DNA from: Idiomarina sp. PL1-037
GTDB lineage: Bacteria > Pseudomonadota > Gammaproteobacteria > Enterobacterales > Alteromonadaceae
NCBI RefSeq assembly: GCF_034422975.1
Contig: NZ_CP139873.1
Coordinates: 1,178,001-1,242,000 of the forward strand
Direction: 5' to 3'
Length of the DNA: 64,000 bases
The translations under genes and the position numbers were made by a program. The notes beneath the pieces are model-generated. The model was given only the letters and a program-made list of their open reading frames with translations. It was not told the DNA's origin and did no database searches. Below, one piece after another: positions 16,606 through 27,307 of this stretch. Numbering within the stretch: position 1 is the stretch's first letter; every line of letters begins with the position of its first letter.

Positions 16606-16646
16606 AAAGCTAGTAATAAGCAACTTTTAGTGCTTTAGGGGTTAGC

Positions 16647-17321
16647 ATGAATACCTTTAATAACAATAGGAAAAGAAAAATGATGAAACACAAAATTTGG
16701 CCTTTAACTTTAGGCTTTATTGGTTTGGTTACGGTAAGTACAGCTGCGTTTTCTGCTGAAAGTGAACGTACGTTAAGTAGCAGTTACATCGTTAGCGACG
16801 ACACCGAAATTCATTTAGACGCAACAGTGGGAACGGTTGAGCTAAATGTAACCGACGGTGATACGGTTGGAATTGAGCTTCTTGTAGAGTCGGATGACGA
16901 CGGCTGGTTTGTCGGTGGTGGTGAGCTCGACAAAGTGATTATAAAAGGTGAGCGAGACGGGAATCGTCTGGAGATTTCTGCTACGCCGGATGACGACATG
17001 TCACAACACTGGATAGTATCGGTACCGCGTAGCCGGTTGCTGGAGATAGACCTCGGTGTTGGGCAGATTGAAGGTGACGTACCATTCAACGATTTAAAAG
17101 TTGATTTAGGTGTTGGTGATGTATCTTTGAATCTGGCGAAGGGAAACTACAAGCAGGTAGAAGCTTCAGTAGGAGTCGGCGATACTAGTTTAAAGAACTT
17201 CGGTAATACTCAGGAAGACAGAATGATAGTGACATCTGAGTCGCGTTATCAGGGTAATGGCTCTGTCAGAGTTCAGGTGGAAGTTGGCGTTGGCGACGTG
17301 ACCTTGAAACAAGGTCATTAA
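16647..17321 (+). CDS. Periplasmic DUF4097-like protein with GVG repeats
   Basis: 224 residues (about 212 if translation begins at the ATG at 16680, which has its own AGGAAAAG). A signal peptide ends near Ala37. The mature part is beta-rich with repeated LGVG/VGVG turns at 136-140, 154-158, 175-179 and 213-217, about 18-20 residues apart. This is a DUF4097-type right-handed beta-helix pattern (putative auto-transporter adhesin head-like/LiaG-like). No enzymatic motif is seen. It is probably exported and driven by the sigma-54 promoter just upstream, suggesting stress- or nutrient-controlled expression. The 3' end overlaps that of convergent rcsF by four bases. Function unknown. Confidence 0.75.
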   Translation: MNTFNNNRKRKMMKHKIWPLTLGFIGLVTVSTAAFSAESERTLSSSYIVSDDTEIHLDATVGTVELNVTDGDTVGIELLVESDDDGWFVGGGELDKVIIKGERDGNRLEISATPDDDMSQHWIVSVPRSRLLEIDLGVGQIEGDVPFNDLKVDLGVGDVSLNLAKGNYKQVEASVGVGDTSLKNFGNTQEDRMIVTSESRYQGNGSVRVQVEVGVGDVTLKQGH

Positions 17322-17686
17322 TCACGCCACTGAACAGCACGACCTACGCAGCTGACTTCACTGTAACAGATGGAGTCGGCTTCGGGCTTAAAAGAAAAGC
17401 ACTGAGTGCTGATAACCGCATGAGCTTTAAACCGCGCAGCGTCTTCCCGCAGGGTTTTAACTGCATCGTTAGCTGAGGCTTCTGCGCCTTTAAATTGTCG
17501 CTGGCAGCTTTCACCATTTACAATACTGATTAATTCGTATGCGCGCGATGGCTTATCGTCGTCACGGTAAATTTCAATGTCACCTGAATCGATCCGATGA
17601 GACCCTCCTGACATCTGAGGTAAGATGCTACAGGCAGAAAGGCCGAATAATGGCGTTAATACGAATGCTATGAAACGATAGCGCAA
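17318..17686 (-). CDS. rcsF: RcsF-like outer-membrane lipoprotein
   Basis: 122-residue lipoprotein with a good lipobox LSAC (Cys19). Beyond a short linker it has four cysteines, 61, 96, 107 and 113. E. coli RcsF has Cys74, 109, 118 and 124, giving spacings of 35, 9 and 6 against 35, 11 and 6 here. The surrounding residues also match (SCQ; FKAHAVISTQC; ICYSEVSCVG). RcsF senses envelope damage and signals to the Rcs phosphorelay; the two nonconsecutive disulfides are its hallmark. The linker is shorter and less proline-rich than in E. coli. No rcsB/C/D is in this window, so its partner is unknown. Confidence 0.72.
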   Translation of the reverse strand: MRYRFIAFVLTPLFGLSACSILPQMSGGSHRIDSGDIEIYRDDDKPSRAYELISIVNGESCQRQFKGAEASANDAVKTLREDAARFKAHAVISTQCFSFKPEADSICYSEVSCVGRAVQWRD

Positions 17687-17745
17687 TGTCGATCCTTGCC
17701 AGTTTGAATTTTCTATAGCCTAATCAAGCTGAGCCTATTGTTCAA

Positions 17746-17790
17746 CAAAAAGCGTAATCAATACTCCCTATTCGTATCGATTACGCCGTA
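17746..17790 (-). terminator. Terminator of the H-NS gene
   Basis: Arms GCGTAATC at 17752-17759 and GATTACGC at 17779-17786 pair perfectly. The pairing extends inward through ATAC/GTAT after one mismatch. Read on the minus strand, the hairpin is followed directly by TTTTTG, just beyond the H-NS stop codon. Confidence 0.8.
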
Positions 17791-17796
17791 TTTATG

Positions 17797-18213
17797 CTAT
17801 TTAATTAAAAACCTTTCTAAGGGCGTGCCACTATCAACGGCCGTTTTTATGGCTTTTGGCATGCGTCCCTGGCCGGTCCAGGTTTGTTTCTCGCCATTTT
17901 CGTCAGTGTATTCGTATTTAGGAGGCTTAGGTGCTCGTTTTTTACGAGTAGTTTTAACAATAGGTTCGCCACCCAGCTCTTGCTCTAATATATCGGATAG
18001 CTCAATACCGGCATCAGCCATGGCATTTTTAAATTCATTAATCTTTTTCTGCTTTGCTTCGCTCTTGCGTTGCTTTTCAGCCTCTTCTTCACGACGCTGA
18101 GAAATAACAGAATCAAATTTAGCTTTAATACTTTCCAGCTCGTTTAAGTCCAGTTCTTTTAATGCGGCTTTTAAACGGCGTTCGTGACGAAGAATGTTAA
18201 TGACTTCACTCAT
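17797..18213 (-). CDS. hns: H-NS family nucleoid protein
   Basis: 138-residue nucleoid-structuring protein that silences AT-rich DNA. The N-terminal oligomerisation region (about 1-80) is helical and charged (LRHERRLKAALKELDLNELESI). A flexible basic linker (TTRKKRAPKPPKYEY) follows. The C-terminal DNA-binding domain has TWTGQGRMPKAI at about 112-123, where the H-NS consensus is TWTGQGRTP. It is monocistronic with its own terminator, in an AT-rich neighbourhood that suits autoregulation. Whether it is the main H-NS or a paralogue cannot be told from one window. Confidence 0.93.
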   Translation of the reverse strand: MSEVINILRHERRLKAALKELDLNELESIKAKFDSVISQRREEEAEKQRKSEAKQKKINEFKNAMADAGIELSDILEQELGGEPIVKTTRKKRAPKPPKYEYTDENGEKQTWTGQGRMPKAIKTAVDSGTPLERFLIK

Positions 18214-18472
18214 TTTTTGCTTACCTTATTTGATTGCTTAAATATTGGTTTCTCTTCATTGTAGCTGTTATTACAGTTTAAGTTGAAACTTCTTTTTATT
18301 GAATAAGTACATAGAAATAGAGGGAATGGATTAAAGCCACAGTCTAGTGTTATTTATTAACAATTATTTATAATTACTATCAATACTGCTCTCGCTTCCT
18401 TTGTGTGCTTCATTTGCAAGTAAATCTATCACTTAAATAAGTCGAAAAATTATAATTTTCAGTTCCAAAAAC
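18214..18472. other. AT-rich gene-free stretch upstream of hns
   Basis: With the adjoining terminator, this is the only gene-free stretch above 300 bases in the window (18214-18537). It is strongly AT-rich, with an almost perfect palindrome around AATTATAATT near 18446-18463. A candidate hns -10 (TACAAT on the minus strand, near 18262) has only a weak -35 partner. No small gene with a convincing ribosome-binding site was seen. It probably holds the hns promoter and self-binding sites. Confidence 0.5.
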
Positions 18473-18473
18473 G

Positions 18474-18515
18474 AAAAAACACCAAAACATTTATCATGCT
18501 TTGGTGTTTTTTGTT
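18474..18515 (-). terminator. Terminator of the liu/ETF-QO operon
   Basis: AAAACACCAAA at 18476-18486 pairs with TTTGGTGTTTT at 18500-18510 around a 13-base loop, and A/T runs on both sides extend the stem. On the minus strand it lies just after the ETF-QO stop, with a T-rich tail, so it ends the long operon. It would also work in the plus direction. Confidence 0.85.
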
Positions 18516-18537
18516 ATTCATTTTACGAAGTGTTTAT

Positions 18538-20187
18538 TTACATATTAGGGTAGGTAGGTCCGCCGCCACCTTCAGGTACAACCCAGGTGATATTTTGGCT
18601 AGGATCTTTAATATCGCAAGTTTTACAATGTACGCAGTTTTGCGCGTTAATTTGAAAAACTTGTTTACCGTCCTCTTCAACAACTTCATAAACCCCAGCA
18701 GGGCAATAGCGTTGTGCAGGCTCCGCATATTTCGGCAAATTGACCTCTAATGGAATATTAGCGTCACTAAGCTTTAAATGGCAGGGTTGATCTTCTGCGT
18801 GATTAGTATTCGACAAAAATACCGATGACAGACGGTCAAATGTCAGTTTATTATCTGCTTTTGGATAGTCGATTTCCGTATAGTTTTCGGCTTTACCTGT
18901 CGCTTTATAATCTGGCGTCCACTCTTTAAATTTAAAGGGTAATTTACCGCCAAACCAATTTTGATCGACCATATTGTAAGCGCCACCAAGTATTGTGCCT
19001 AACTTATGTACAGCACCACCGAAATTGCGTGAGCGATACAATTCATCAAATACCCAGGACTTTTCAAACGCCTCTTTGTAGCGGGTAATGTCGTCGTTGG
19101 CTTTACCATTTTTTAGCTGTTCAAATACACATTCAGCAGCCACCATCCCCGACTTCATTGCGGTATGGTTTCCTTTAATTTTGGCAAAGTTTAAGGTGCC
19201 TGCGTTACAGCCAACCAGCAAACCTCCGGGAAAGGTCATTTTCGGTAACGAATAATAGCCACCTTTCGCAATAGCACGCGCGCCGTAGGACACTCGCTTA
19301 CCATTTTCTATAACTTGCTTAATAGCCGGGTGAGTTTTGAACCGCTGAAACTCCTGAAATGGATTCAGGTAAGGGTTAGCGTAGTTAAGATCAACAATAA
19401 GGCCTAAGTACACTTGTCCGTCTTCGGCATGATAAAGATAACCCCCGCCAGTGGCGTCACTGTCGGTTAGTGGCCAGCCGGCGGTATGAACCACTTTGCC
19501 GGGCTCGTGCATGTCTTCTGGCACATCCCAAATTTCTTTAAAGCCTAAACCGTAATGTTGCGGGGTGCTGTCTTTGTCCAGTTCAAACTTGCTAATCAGC
19601 TCTTTGCCTAAATGACCGCGACAACCTTCTGCGAATAAGGTGTATTTAGCACGCAGTTCCATGCCCGGCATATAGCCGTCTTTTTCGCTGCCGTCTTTAG
19701 CAACGCCCATGTCTCCGGTTTGAATGCCGGCAACACTGCCATCATCGTTATACAGAATTTCAGAGGCCGCAAATCCCGGGAATATTTCAATACCCAGTTG
19801 TTCGGCTTGTTCTGCCATCCAGCGACACAGGTTACCCATACTGGCAATGTAGTTGCCTTTATTATGGAAGGTTTTAGGGACACTAAAGTCCGGCAGGCGA
19901 CTGTGGTTATTTTCGTCTTTTAGCAATAAAACATCATCGCCGGTAACTTCGGTATTGAGCGGAGCGCCGCGATCTTTCCAGTCAGGGAAAAGCTCGTTCA
20001 GGGCTCGTGGTTCAAACACCGCGCCGGATAAGATATGAGCGCCGATATCAGCACCTTTTTCAACCACGCATATCATGAGCTCTTGCTCATTTTCCTGTGC
20101 GAGTTGTCCGAGTCGACAAGCGGTTGCCAGCCCCGAGGGGCCCGCACCGACTATAACGACGTCAAATTCCATGCTTTCGCGTTCCAC
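18538..20187 (-). CDS. Electron transfer flavoprotein-ubiquinone oxidoreductase
   Basis: Membrane-associated flavoprotein with a 4Fe-4S cluster that moves electrons from ETF, reduced by acyl-CoA dehydrogenases, to ubiquinone. The FAD-binding VVIVGAGPSGLATA is near residue 10. The C-terminal cluster region has CPAGVYEV and CVHCKTCDIKDP. The true start is probably GTG at 20187, five bases after GGAGG; it gives the VERESMEFDVV N-terminus usual for this family, and longer in-frame starts are unlikely. It is the last gene of the liu operon, 17 bases after the GGDEF-EAL gene. It would serve LiuA and the isobutyryl-CoA dehydrogenase. The etfAB genes are not in the window. Confidence 0.95.
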   Translation of the reverse strand: MERESMEFDVVIVGAGPSGLATACRLGQLAQENEQELMICVVEKGADIGAHILSGAVFEPRALNELFPDWKDRGAPLNTEVTGDDVLLLKDENNHSRLPDFSVPKTFHNKGNYIASMGNLCRWMAEQAEQLGIEIFPGFAASEILYNDDGSVAGIQTGDMGVAKDGSEKDGYMPGMELRAKYTLFAEGCRGHLGKELISKFELDKDSTPQHYGLGFKEIWDVPEDMHEPGKVVHTAGWPLTDSDATGGGYLYHAEDGQVYLGLIVDLNYANPYLNPFQEFQRFKTHPAIKQVIENGKRVSYGARAIAKGGYYSLPKMTFPGGLLVGCNAGTLNFAKIKGNHTAMKSGMVAAECVFEQLKNGKANDDITRYKEAFEKSWVFDELYRSRNFGGAVHKLGTILGGAYNMVDQNWFGGKLPFKFKEWTPDYKATGKAENYTEIDYPKADNKLTFDRLSSVFLSNTNHAEDQPCHLKLSDANIPLEVNLPKYAEPAQRYCPAGVYEVVEEDGKQVFQINAQNCVHCKTCDIKDPSQNITWVVPEGGGGPTYPNM

Positions 20188-20204
20188 GTTAACCTCCACT
20201 ATAT

Positions 20205-22421
20205 TCAGGCTATCTGGATAGGGATAAGCCCTTTATACTGCTGCAATAGTTCAGTGATTTGCCGCGCCGGAACCGGTCTACTGAAAAGAAAGCCTTGTCC
20301 GGTACTGCATTCACGTTGTAATAAAAATTCGACTTGTTCTTCGGTTTCAACACCCTCAGCAACCAATTGCAGATTTAAATTACGTGCCAGACTAATAATG
20401 GCCTGGGTAATGGTTGCGTCGTCTTCGTTGTGTGGTAAATCTCTGACAAAAGAGCGATCTATTTTCAACGAAGTAACCGGGAAATTCTTTAAATATGACA
20501 GTGATGAATAGCCCACACCAAAATCGTCTATAGCCAGTGACATTCCCTGTTCACGCACCGAGTGCATGAAGCGGGTATGAGACTGAATGTTTTCTATAAA
20601 CACTTGCTCAGTTAGCTCTAATTCTACTTTGTTTGGCGGTATCTGGGCTTCGTTCACCCGTTCCATAATGTCATCGACCAAATCAGCTAAGTGTAGCTGC
20701 TTTCCTGATATATTGATGGCAATGCTCAATTCTTCGAAGCCAAGTTGGTGCCATTGCTTTAATTGGAGAAAGGCTTCTTCCATCACATATTCCGATATTG
20801 GAATAATGAGGCCGGTATCTTCAGCCAGTGGAATAAACTCATCCGGAGGAATGATACTGCCATCGTCATCAACCCAGCGAACCAGAGCCTCCAAACCACT
20901 GATACGGCGACTACCAAGTTCGACTTTAGGCTGGTAATAAACGGTAAGCTGCTGCTTGGAAACGGCATGGCGTAGCCGTTTAACCAGCTCCAGTTTTTTG
21001 GTTAAGTCACGATGAATGGCTTTATCGTAAACTTTATAGGTATTGCGGCCATGTTCTTTTGCCTGATAAAGCGCAGTGTCTGCATTACGAATAAAGTATT
21101 CAGCGTTGAAATCGGCATCATCCGCAAAAGTGACGCCAATAGAGGCACTAATAAAGAGCTCATAGACGTCCACGAAAAAGTGCGTGTCGAGCGCCTGAAG
21201 CAGTTGTTCCGAAAGCTTAATAACACTTTCACGACTATCAGGCTTTGCTATTGCCAGTAAAAACTCATCACCGCCGGATCTTGCCAGAACACTACCTTTA
21301 GGCGCTAATTTTGTGATGCGCCGCGCAACCCGGCGGAGCAATTCGTCACCAACTGTATGACCCAATGCGTCATTGACCTCTTTAAACCTATCTAAATCAA
21401 TAAACAACAAAGCGGCTTTTTTGTAGGGTGACTCGGTTTCTAACCACTCACCCAGAATGCGTTTTAAGGCGTTTCGGTTTACAAGGCCGGTAAGAGAATC
21501 ATGTTCGGCAAGGTAAGCCATTTGCTTTTCAATGCGTTCGCGCTCATCAATTTCACTATAAAGTTCAATATTGGAATCGGCGAGCTGCTGTGCCTTAAAG
21601 CGGCTTTGACCTAAAATATAAAGTACAAAAGTTAGCATGCCAGTGACGAGTAAGCTGGCAATTAACGCAGCTACCGAAATGCCCCCACGGAGTTGCTCCA
21701 GGTGATCAGCGGTTGGCCAGACTGAGAGCTCCCAGCTATTCCCCACCAATTGCAGTGAATGAAAATGCGACCATTCTTCGCGTAATGAGGTATCGCCGGC
21801 AAATTGATACAGTATGTCGTTGTTACTGCGAACACTGAGTTGGAAGCCTTCACTGATGTTGCTGCGCACAACATTATTAAACAGGCTTTGCAGACTTATC
21901 ACAAACCCCAGAAAGCCGTGGGTTTGCTCTTGCTCTACACGGACGAAAATAGCTATGTCGCTGCTAATACGGCCTAAATTGCCGGCAGGGCCCATCATCG
22001 CATGACGGTTTCCTTCAGACGTTTTTAATTTTTCCAGCAATGGTGTCTTAGCAAAAGGCGTTCCCAGTAGCTCAGGCTGCCCGTTTGGAGGGTAGATAAG
22101 CTCAATATCCAGTTCATCATTGAGCCAAGTGATGCCTTTTACGTTCTGATAGTAAAGAGTCACGATATCGGCGTTGTCTTTCCAGCGTTCTTCTATAGAA
22201 AGAGCATTGCGTTCCCACTCGCGCGCTAACAGTTCAGCTACAAATAAATGAGAGACCAGGCTTTGCCGAATGTCTCGTTGCAAGTTGTAAGTTTCCGCTT
22301 CGAGGGCATCGTGGACAACTTGATTTTCCTGATAACGCAAATAGCTAAAAGCGGTAACCGTAATAACCAAACCAACAAGGGCTGCTATAACAGCCTGCCG
22401 TGATCCGTGCAGGAACATCAT
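20205..22421 (-). CDS. Membrane-bound GGDEF-EAL c-di-GMP protein with periplasmic sensor
   Basis: 738 residues. One membrane helix (10-27) and a second (about 249-270) bracket a periplasmic CHASE-like sensor of about 220 residues. The GGDEF domain (about 305-465) has intact SGGDEF at 382-387, but no RxxD inhibitory site precedes it. The EAL domain (about 475-730) keeps EALVRW (511-516), ELTE (602-605), IDDFGVGYSSL (631-641), LKIDRSFV and AEGVETEEQ, so phosphodiesterase residues look intact. Both activities are possible; which dominates cannot be read. It lies three bases after aacS and 17 before ETF-QO in the leucine-degradation operon. Confidence 0.93.
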   Translation of the reverse strand: MMFLHGSRQAVIAALVGLVITVTAFSYLRYQENQVVHDALEAETYNLQRDIRQSLVSHLFVAELLAREWERNALSIEERWKDNADIVTLYYQNVKGITWLNDELDIELIYPPNGQPELLGTPFAKTPLLEKLKTSEGNRHAMMGPAGNLGRISSDIAIFVRVEQEQTHGFLGFVISLQSLFNNVVRSNISEGFQLSVRSNNDILYQFAGDTSLREEWSHFHSLQLVGNSWELSVWPTADHLEQLRGGISVAALIASLLVTGMLTFVLYILGQSRFKAQQLADSNIELYSEIDERERIEKQMAYLAEHDSLTGLVNRNALKRILGEWLETESPYKKAALLFIDLDRFKEVNDALGHTVGDELLRRVARRITKLAPKGSVLARSGGDEFLLAIAKPDSRESVIKLSEQLLQALDTHFFVDVYELFISASIGVTFADDADFNAEYFIRNADTALYQAKEHGRNTYKVYDKAIHRDLTKKLELVKRLRHAVSKQQLTVYYQPKVELGSRRISGLEALVRWVDDDGSIIPPDEFIPLAEDTGLIIPISEYVMEEAFLQLKQWHQLGFEELSIAINISGKQLHLADLVDDIMERVNEAQIPPNKVELELTEQVFIENIQSHTRFMHSVREQGMSLAIDDFGVGYSSLSYLKNFPVTSLKIDRSFVRDLPHNEDDATITQAIISLARNLNLQLVAEGVETEEQVEFLLQRECSTGQGFLFSRPVPARQITELLQQYKGLIPIQIA

Positions 22422-22424
22422 GGA

Positions 22425-24368
<1,944 letters not shown>

Positions 24369-24390
24369 TTTAATCCCCTTATTTTGCTAA

Positions 24391-25290
24391 TTAAGCTTTT
24401 GCCAATTCTGCTATTGCGACCTGAGAGCGAGCGCCGTGCGATAAATGCTGGCAAATACCTGCTCCGGCCGCGATTAACTTGTTCAGGTCAATACCGGTTT
24501 TTATGCCCATACCATTTAACATGTAAACCACATCTTCAGTGGCAACATTGCCACTGGCGCCTTTAGCGTATGGGCAGCCACCCAGACCAGCTACGGCTGA
24601 GTCAATAGTTGCAACGCCTAGTGGCAGGCAGGCTATGATATTAGCCAAAGCTTGCCCGTAAGTATTGTGAAAATGCAGCGCTAGCCTGTCCATGGGGACT
24701 TTCTCTGCAACAGCGGCAAGCATTTCCTGGGCTTTTAACGGCGTACCGACGCCTATGGTGTCGCCCAGCGATATTTCATAACAGCCCATGTGGTATAAGG
24801 CTTCTGCAACTTTAACCACATTTTCTAGCGGAACTTCACCCTGGTAGGGACAACCTAAAACGCAGGAAACATAACCTCTGACGGGAATGCCTTTTTCTTT
24901 AGCTGCGGCAATAACTGGCTTAAAACGCTCCAGCGACTCGTCGATACTGCAGTTAATGTTCTTTTGGGTAAAAGCTTCCGACGCTGCACCGAACACTGCG
25001 ACTTCGTCCATGTCGGCTGCAACTGCCGCTTCAAAGCCCTTCAAATTTGGCGTTAGACCGGCGTAAGTGATTCCCGGACGACGTTTAATCTGCTCCATAA
25101 CGGCAGTGCTGTCAGCCATTTGTGGCACCCATTTGGGGCTGACAAAGCTGGCACTTTCGATATAAGAAACGCCGGCTTCTGCCAGCGCTCCAATTAAGGC
25201 AACTTTTGCATCAACAGAAACAGCAGTTTCATTTTGCAAGCCGTCACGAGGACCAACTTCGACGATTTTTATCTGTTCTGCAATAGCCAT
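24391..25290 (-). CDS. liuE: Hydroxymethylglutaryl-CoA lyase
   Basis: Splits 3-hydroxy-3-methylglutaryl-CoA into acetyl-CoA and acetoacetate, the last step of leucine degradation. A TIM-barrel of the HMGL-like family: VEVGPRDGLQNE at the N-terminus with the catalytic-site Arg/Asp, SCVLGCPYQGEV near residue 145, HFHNTYGQALAN metal-binding histidines, and GGCPYAKGASGNVATED with the catalytic loop cysteine. ATG 25290 is five bases after AGGAG; a GTG two codons upstream is less likely. 299 residues. Confidence 0.95.
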   Translation of the reverse strand: MAIAEQIKIVEVGPRDGLQNETAVSVDAKVALIGALAEAGVSYIESASFVSPKWVPQMADSTAVMEQIKRRPGITYAGLTPNLKGFEAAVAADMDEVAVFGAASEAFTQKNINCSIDESLERFKPVIAAAKEKGIPVRGYVSCVLGCPYQGEVPLENVVKVAEALYHMGCYEISLGDTIGVGTPLKAQEMLAAVAEKVPMDRLALHFHNTYGQALANIIACLPLGVATIDSAVAGLGGCPYAKGASGNVATEDVVYMLNGMGIKTGIDLNKLIAAGAGICQHLSHGARSQVAIAELAKA

Positions 25291-25322
25291 AGTCACTCCT
25301 GATCACTTCTGATTATTTTTTA

Positions 25323-27293
25323 TTATTCGGTTTCGTTCACTGCAAGCAGTTCATCGCCGTCACTGACCAAATCTCCTGCGGCGAAAAAGACATCGGTGAC
25401 TTCACCTTCATGGCCAGCTTTAATGGTGTACTCCATTTTCATGGCTTCCATAATGACCAACGGCTGATCTTTCTTGACCGTGTCACCTTTTTCAACCAGT
25501 ACTTCCATGATGGTTCCGTTCATTGGGGCAACGTGACCACCGTGAGCCGCTTCATCCGACAGCGTATCAGCCACACGGTGTCGATGGAAAGTCATAGGGC
25601 CGTTATCAGTGAATACCGTAATTTGCTGGTGGTCGGCACTGACGTAGCGATGATAGCGCATACTACCGGAAGTTAGCGTGAGTTTGTCGTCGGTTAAAGA
25701 CGCCTGCCATTGTATGCTTTCGTTATCAATTTGCTGCAGGAATTCTCCGTTAGCGCCTTCGACTAGTGAAATAGGGTAAGTTTCTTCGCCGAATTGCAGT
25801 GAAACTGTATGTGTGGCTGCTGAGTTCATTCTAAACGCATTACCACTTTGCCATGGTGAACTGCCTCGTTGCTGTTGGCGCTGACAAATATCAAATAAAG
25901 CCGCTTCCGTCGCAATTTGCTGATAATTCACTGAACTATCGGGCAGCAACTCCTCTTGATGTTGTTGAATAAACTCAGTAGTGAGGTTGGTCTTCACAAA
26001 TTCGGGATGTGAAGCTAAACGATGTAAAAAGTCGACGTTAGTCGTTAAGCCGGTTAAACGATATTCACGCAAAGCCTTTTGCAGACGCAACAGGGCGCGG
26101 GTACGGTCGGTGTCCCAGACAATCAGTTTGGCTATCATTGGGTCATAGAAAGCAGATATCTCGTCGCCTTCTTCAATGCCGGTGTCAATGCGGATGCCGC
26201 TCTTTTCTGCAGGCGTACGTAAATGTTTAATAGTACCAGTGCAGGGCAAGAAATCGTTGTCCGGATCTTCGGCGTATATCCGTGCTTCGAATGCGTGACC
26301 GTTTACTTGAATGTCATTTTGCGCCAGAGGTAGTGGTTGACCTGAAGCGACCAGCAATTGCCATTCGACTAAATCCTGGCCGGTGATCATTTCCGTAACC
26401 GGATGCTCAACCTGTAAGCGAGTGTTCATCTCCATGAAGTAGAACTCGCCACTTTGATCAAACAAAAACTCAACCGTTCCAGCACCAACATAATCTATTG
26501 CCTGGGCTGCGCGAATTGCAGCTTCGCCCATTTCTGTGCGCGTTTTTTCAGTCAATGCCGGAGCAGGGGCTTCTTCAAGCACCTTTTGGTGACGGCGCTG
26601 CACCGAACAGTCGCGTTCCGCCAGGTAAACGGCGTTACCATGTTCGTCGGTAAACACCTGAATTTCCACGTGACGGGGGTTACGAATAAAACGCTCCATC
26701 AGCATTTTATCGTTACCGAAAGAGGACTTCGCTTCGCGTTTGGCAGAATTCAGGGCGTCGTCGAATTCGCCCATGTTTTCTACCACACGCATACCTTTAC
26801 CACCGCCGCCGTACGCCGCTTTTAGTAGTAATGGGAAGCCAACTTTCTCAGCTTCGGCTTTTAGCGTTTCAATATCCTGTTCGCTGCCATGGTAACCCGG
26901 AACCAGAGGTACACCGGCGTCCTGCATAATGGATTTAGCCGCGCTCTTAGAGCCCATAGCGGCAATAGACGATACCGGTGGTCCCACAAAAATGATGTTG
27001 TTCAGCTCACATTGGTCAGCGAAGTCTTCGTTCTCTGAGAGAAAACCATAGCCCGGGTGAATGGCTTCAGCACCGGTTTGTTTAGCAGCGGCGATAATTT
27101 TATCGGCACGCAGATAACTGTCAGTGCTGGCTGCAGGACCAATATGTACGGCCTGATCCGCCAGCTTAACGTGGCGTGAGTTGCGGTCGGCATCGGAGAA
27201 TACCGCTACGGAGCGAATTCCCATTTTCTTTGCTGTGGCAATAATACGACAGGCAATTTCACCACGGTTCGCAATCAATAATGTTTTGATCAT
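25323..27293 (-). CDS. liuD: Methylcrotonyl-CoA carboxylase alpha (biotin) subunit
   Basis: Carries the biotin carboxylase and biotin carrier domains of 3-methylcrotonyl-CoA carboxylase. The N-terminal LLIANRGEIACRI and ATP-grasp KAAYGGGGKGMRVV (about 158-171) are followed by LAERDCSVQRRHQKVLEEAPAP. The MCC middle domain follows. The C-terminal biotinyl site EAMKM has the modified lysine at 619, about 37 residues from the end as expected. At 656 residues it is a complete fused subunit. It pairs with liuB two genes upstream in the operon. Confidence 0.96.
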   Translation of the reverse strand: MIKTLLIANRGEIACRIIATAKKMGIRSVAVFSDADRNSRHVKLADQAVHIGPAASTDSYLRADKIIAAAKQTGAEAIHPGYGFLSENEDFADQCELNNIIFVGPPVSSIAAMGSKSAAKSIMQDAGVPLVPGYHGSEQDIETLKAEAEKVGFPLLLKAAYGGGGKGMRVVENMGEFDDALNSAKREAKSSFGNDKMLMERFIRNPRHVEIQVFTDEHGNAVYLAERDCSVQRRHQKVLEEAPAPALTEKTRTEMGEAAIRAAQAIDYVGAGTVEFLFDQSGEFYFMEMNTRLQVEHPVTEMITGQDLVEWQLLVASGQPLPLAQNDIQVNGHAFEARIYAEDPDNDFLPCTGTIKHLRTPAEKSGIRIDTGIEEGDEISAFYDPMIAKLIVWDTDRTRALLRLQKALREYRLTGLTTNVDFLHRLASHPEFVKTNLTTEFIQQHQEELLPDSSVNYQQIATEAALFDICQRQQQRGSSPWQSGNAFRMNSAATHTVSLQFGEETYPISLVEGANGEFLQQIDNESIQWQASLTDDKLTLTSGSMRYHRYVSADHQQITVFTDNGPMTFHRHRVADTLSDEAAHGGHVAPMNGTIMEVLVEKGDTVKKDQPLVIMEAMKMEYTIKAGHEGEVTDVFFAAGDLVSDGDELLAVNETE

Positions 27294-27307
27294 AATGAGA
27301 CCTGTTG

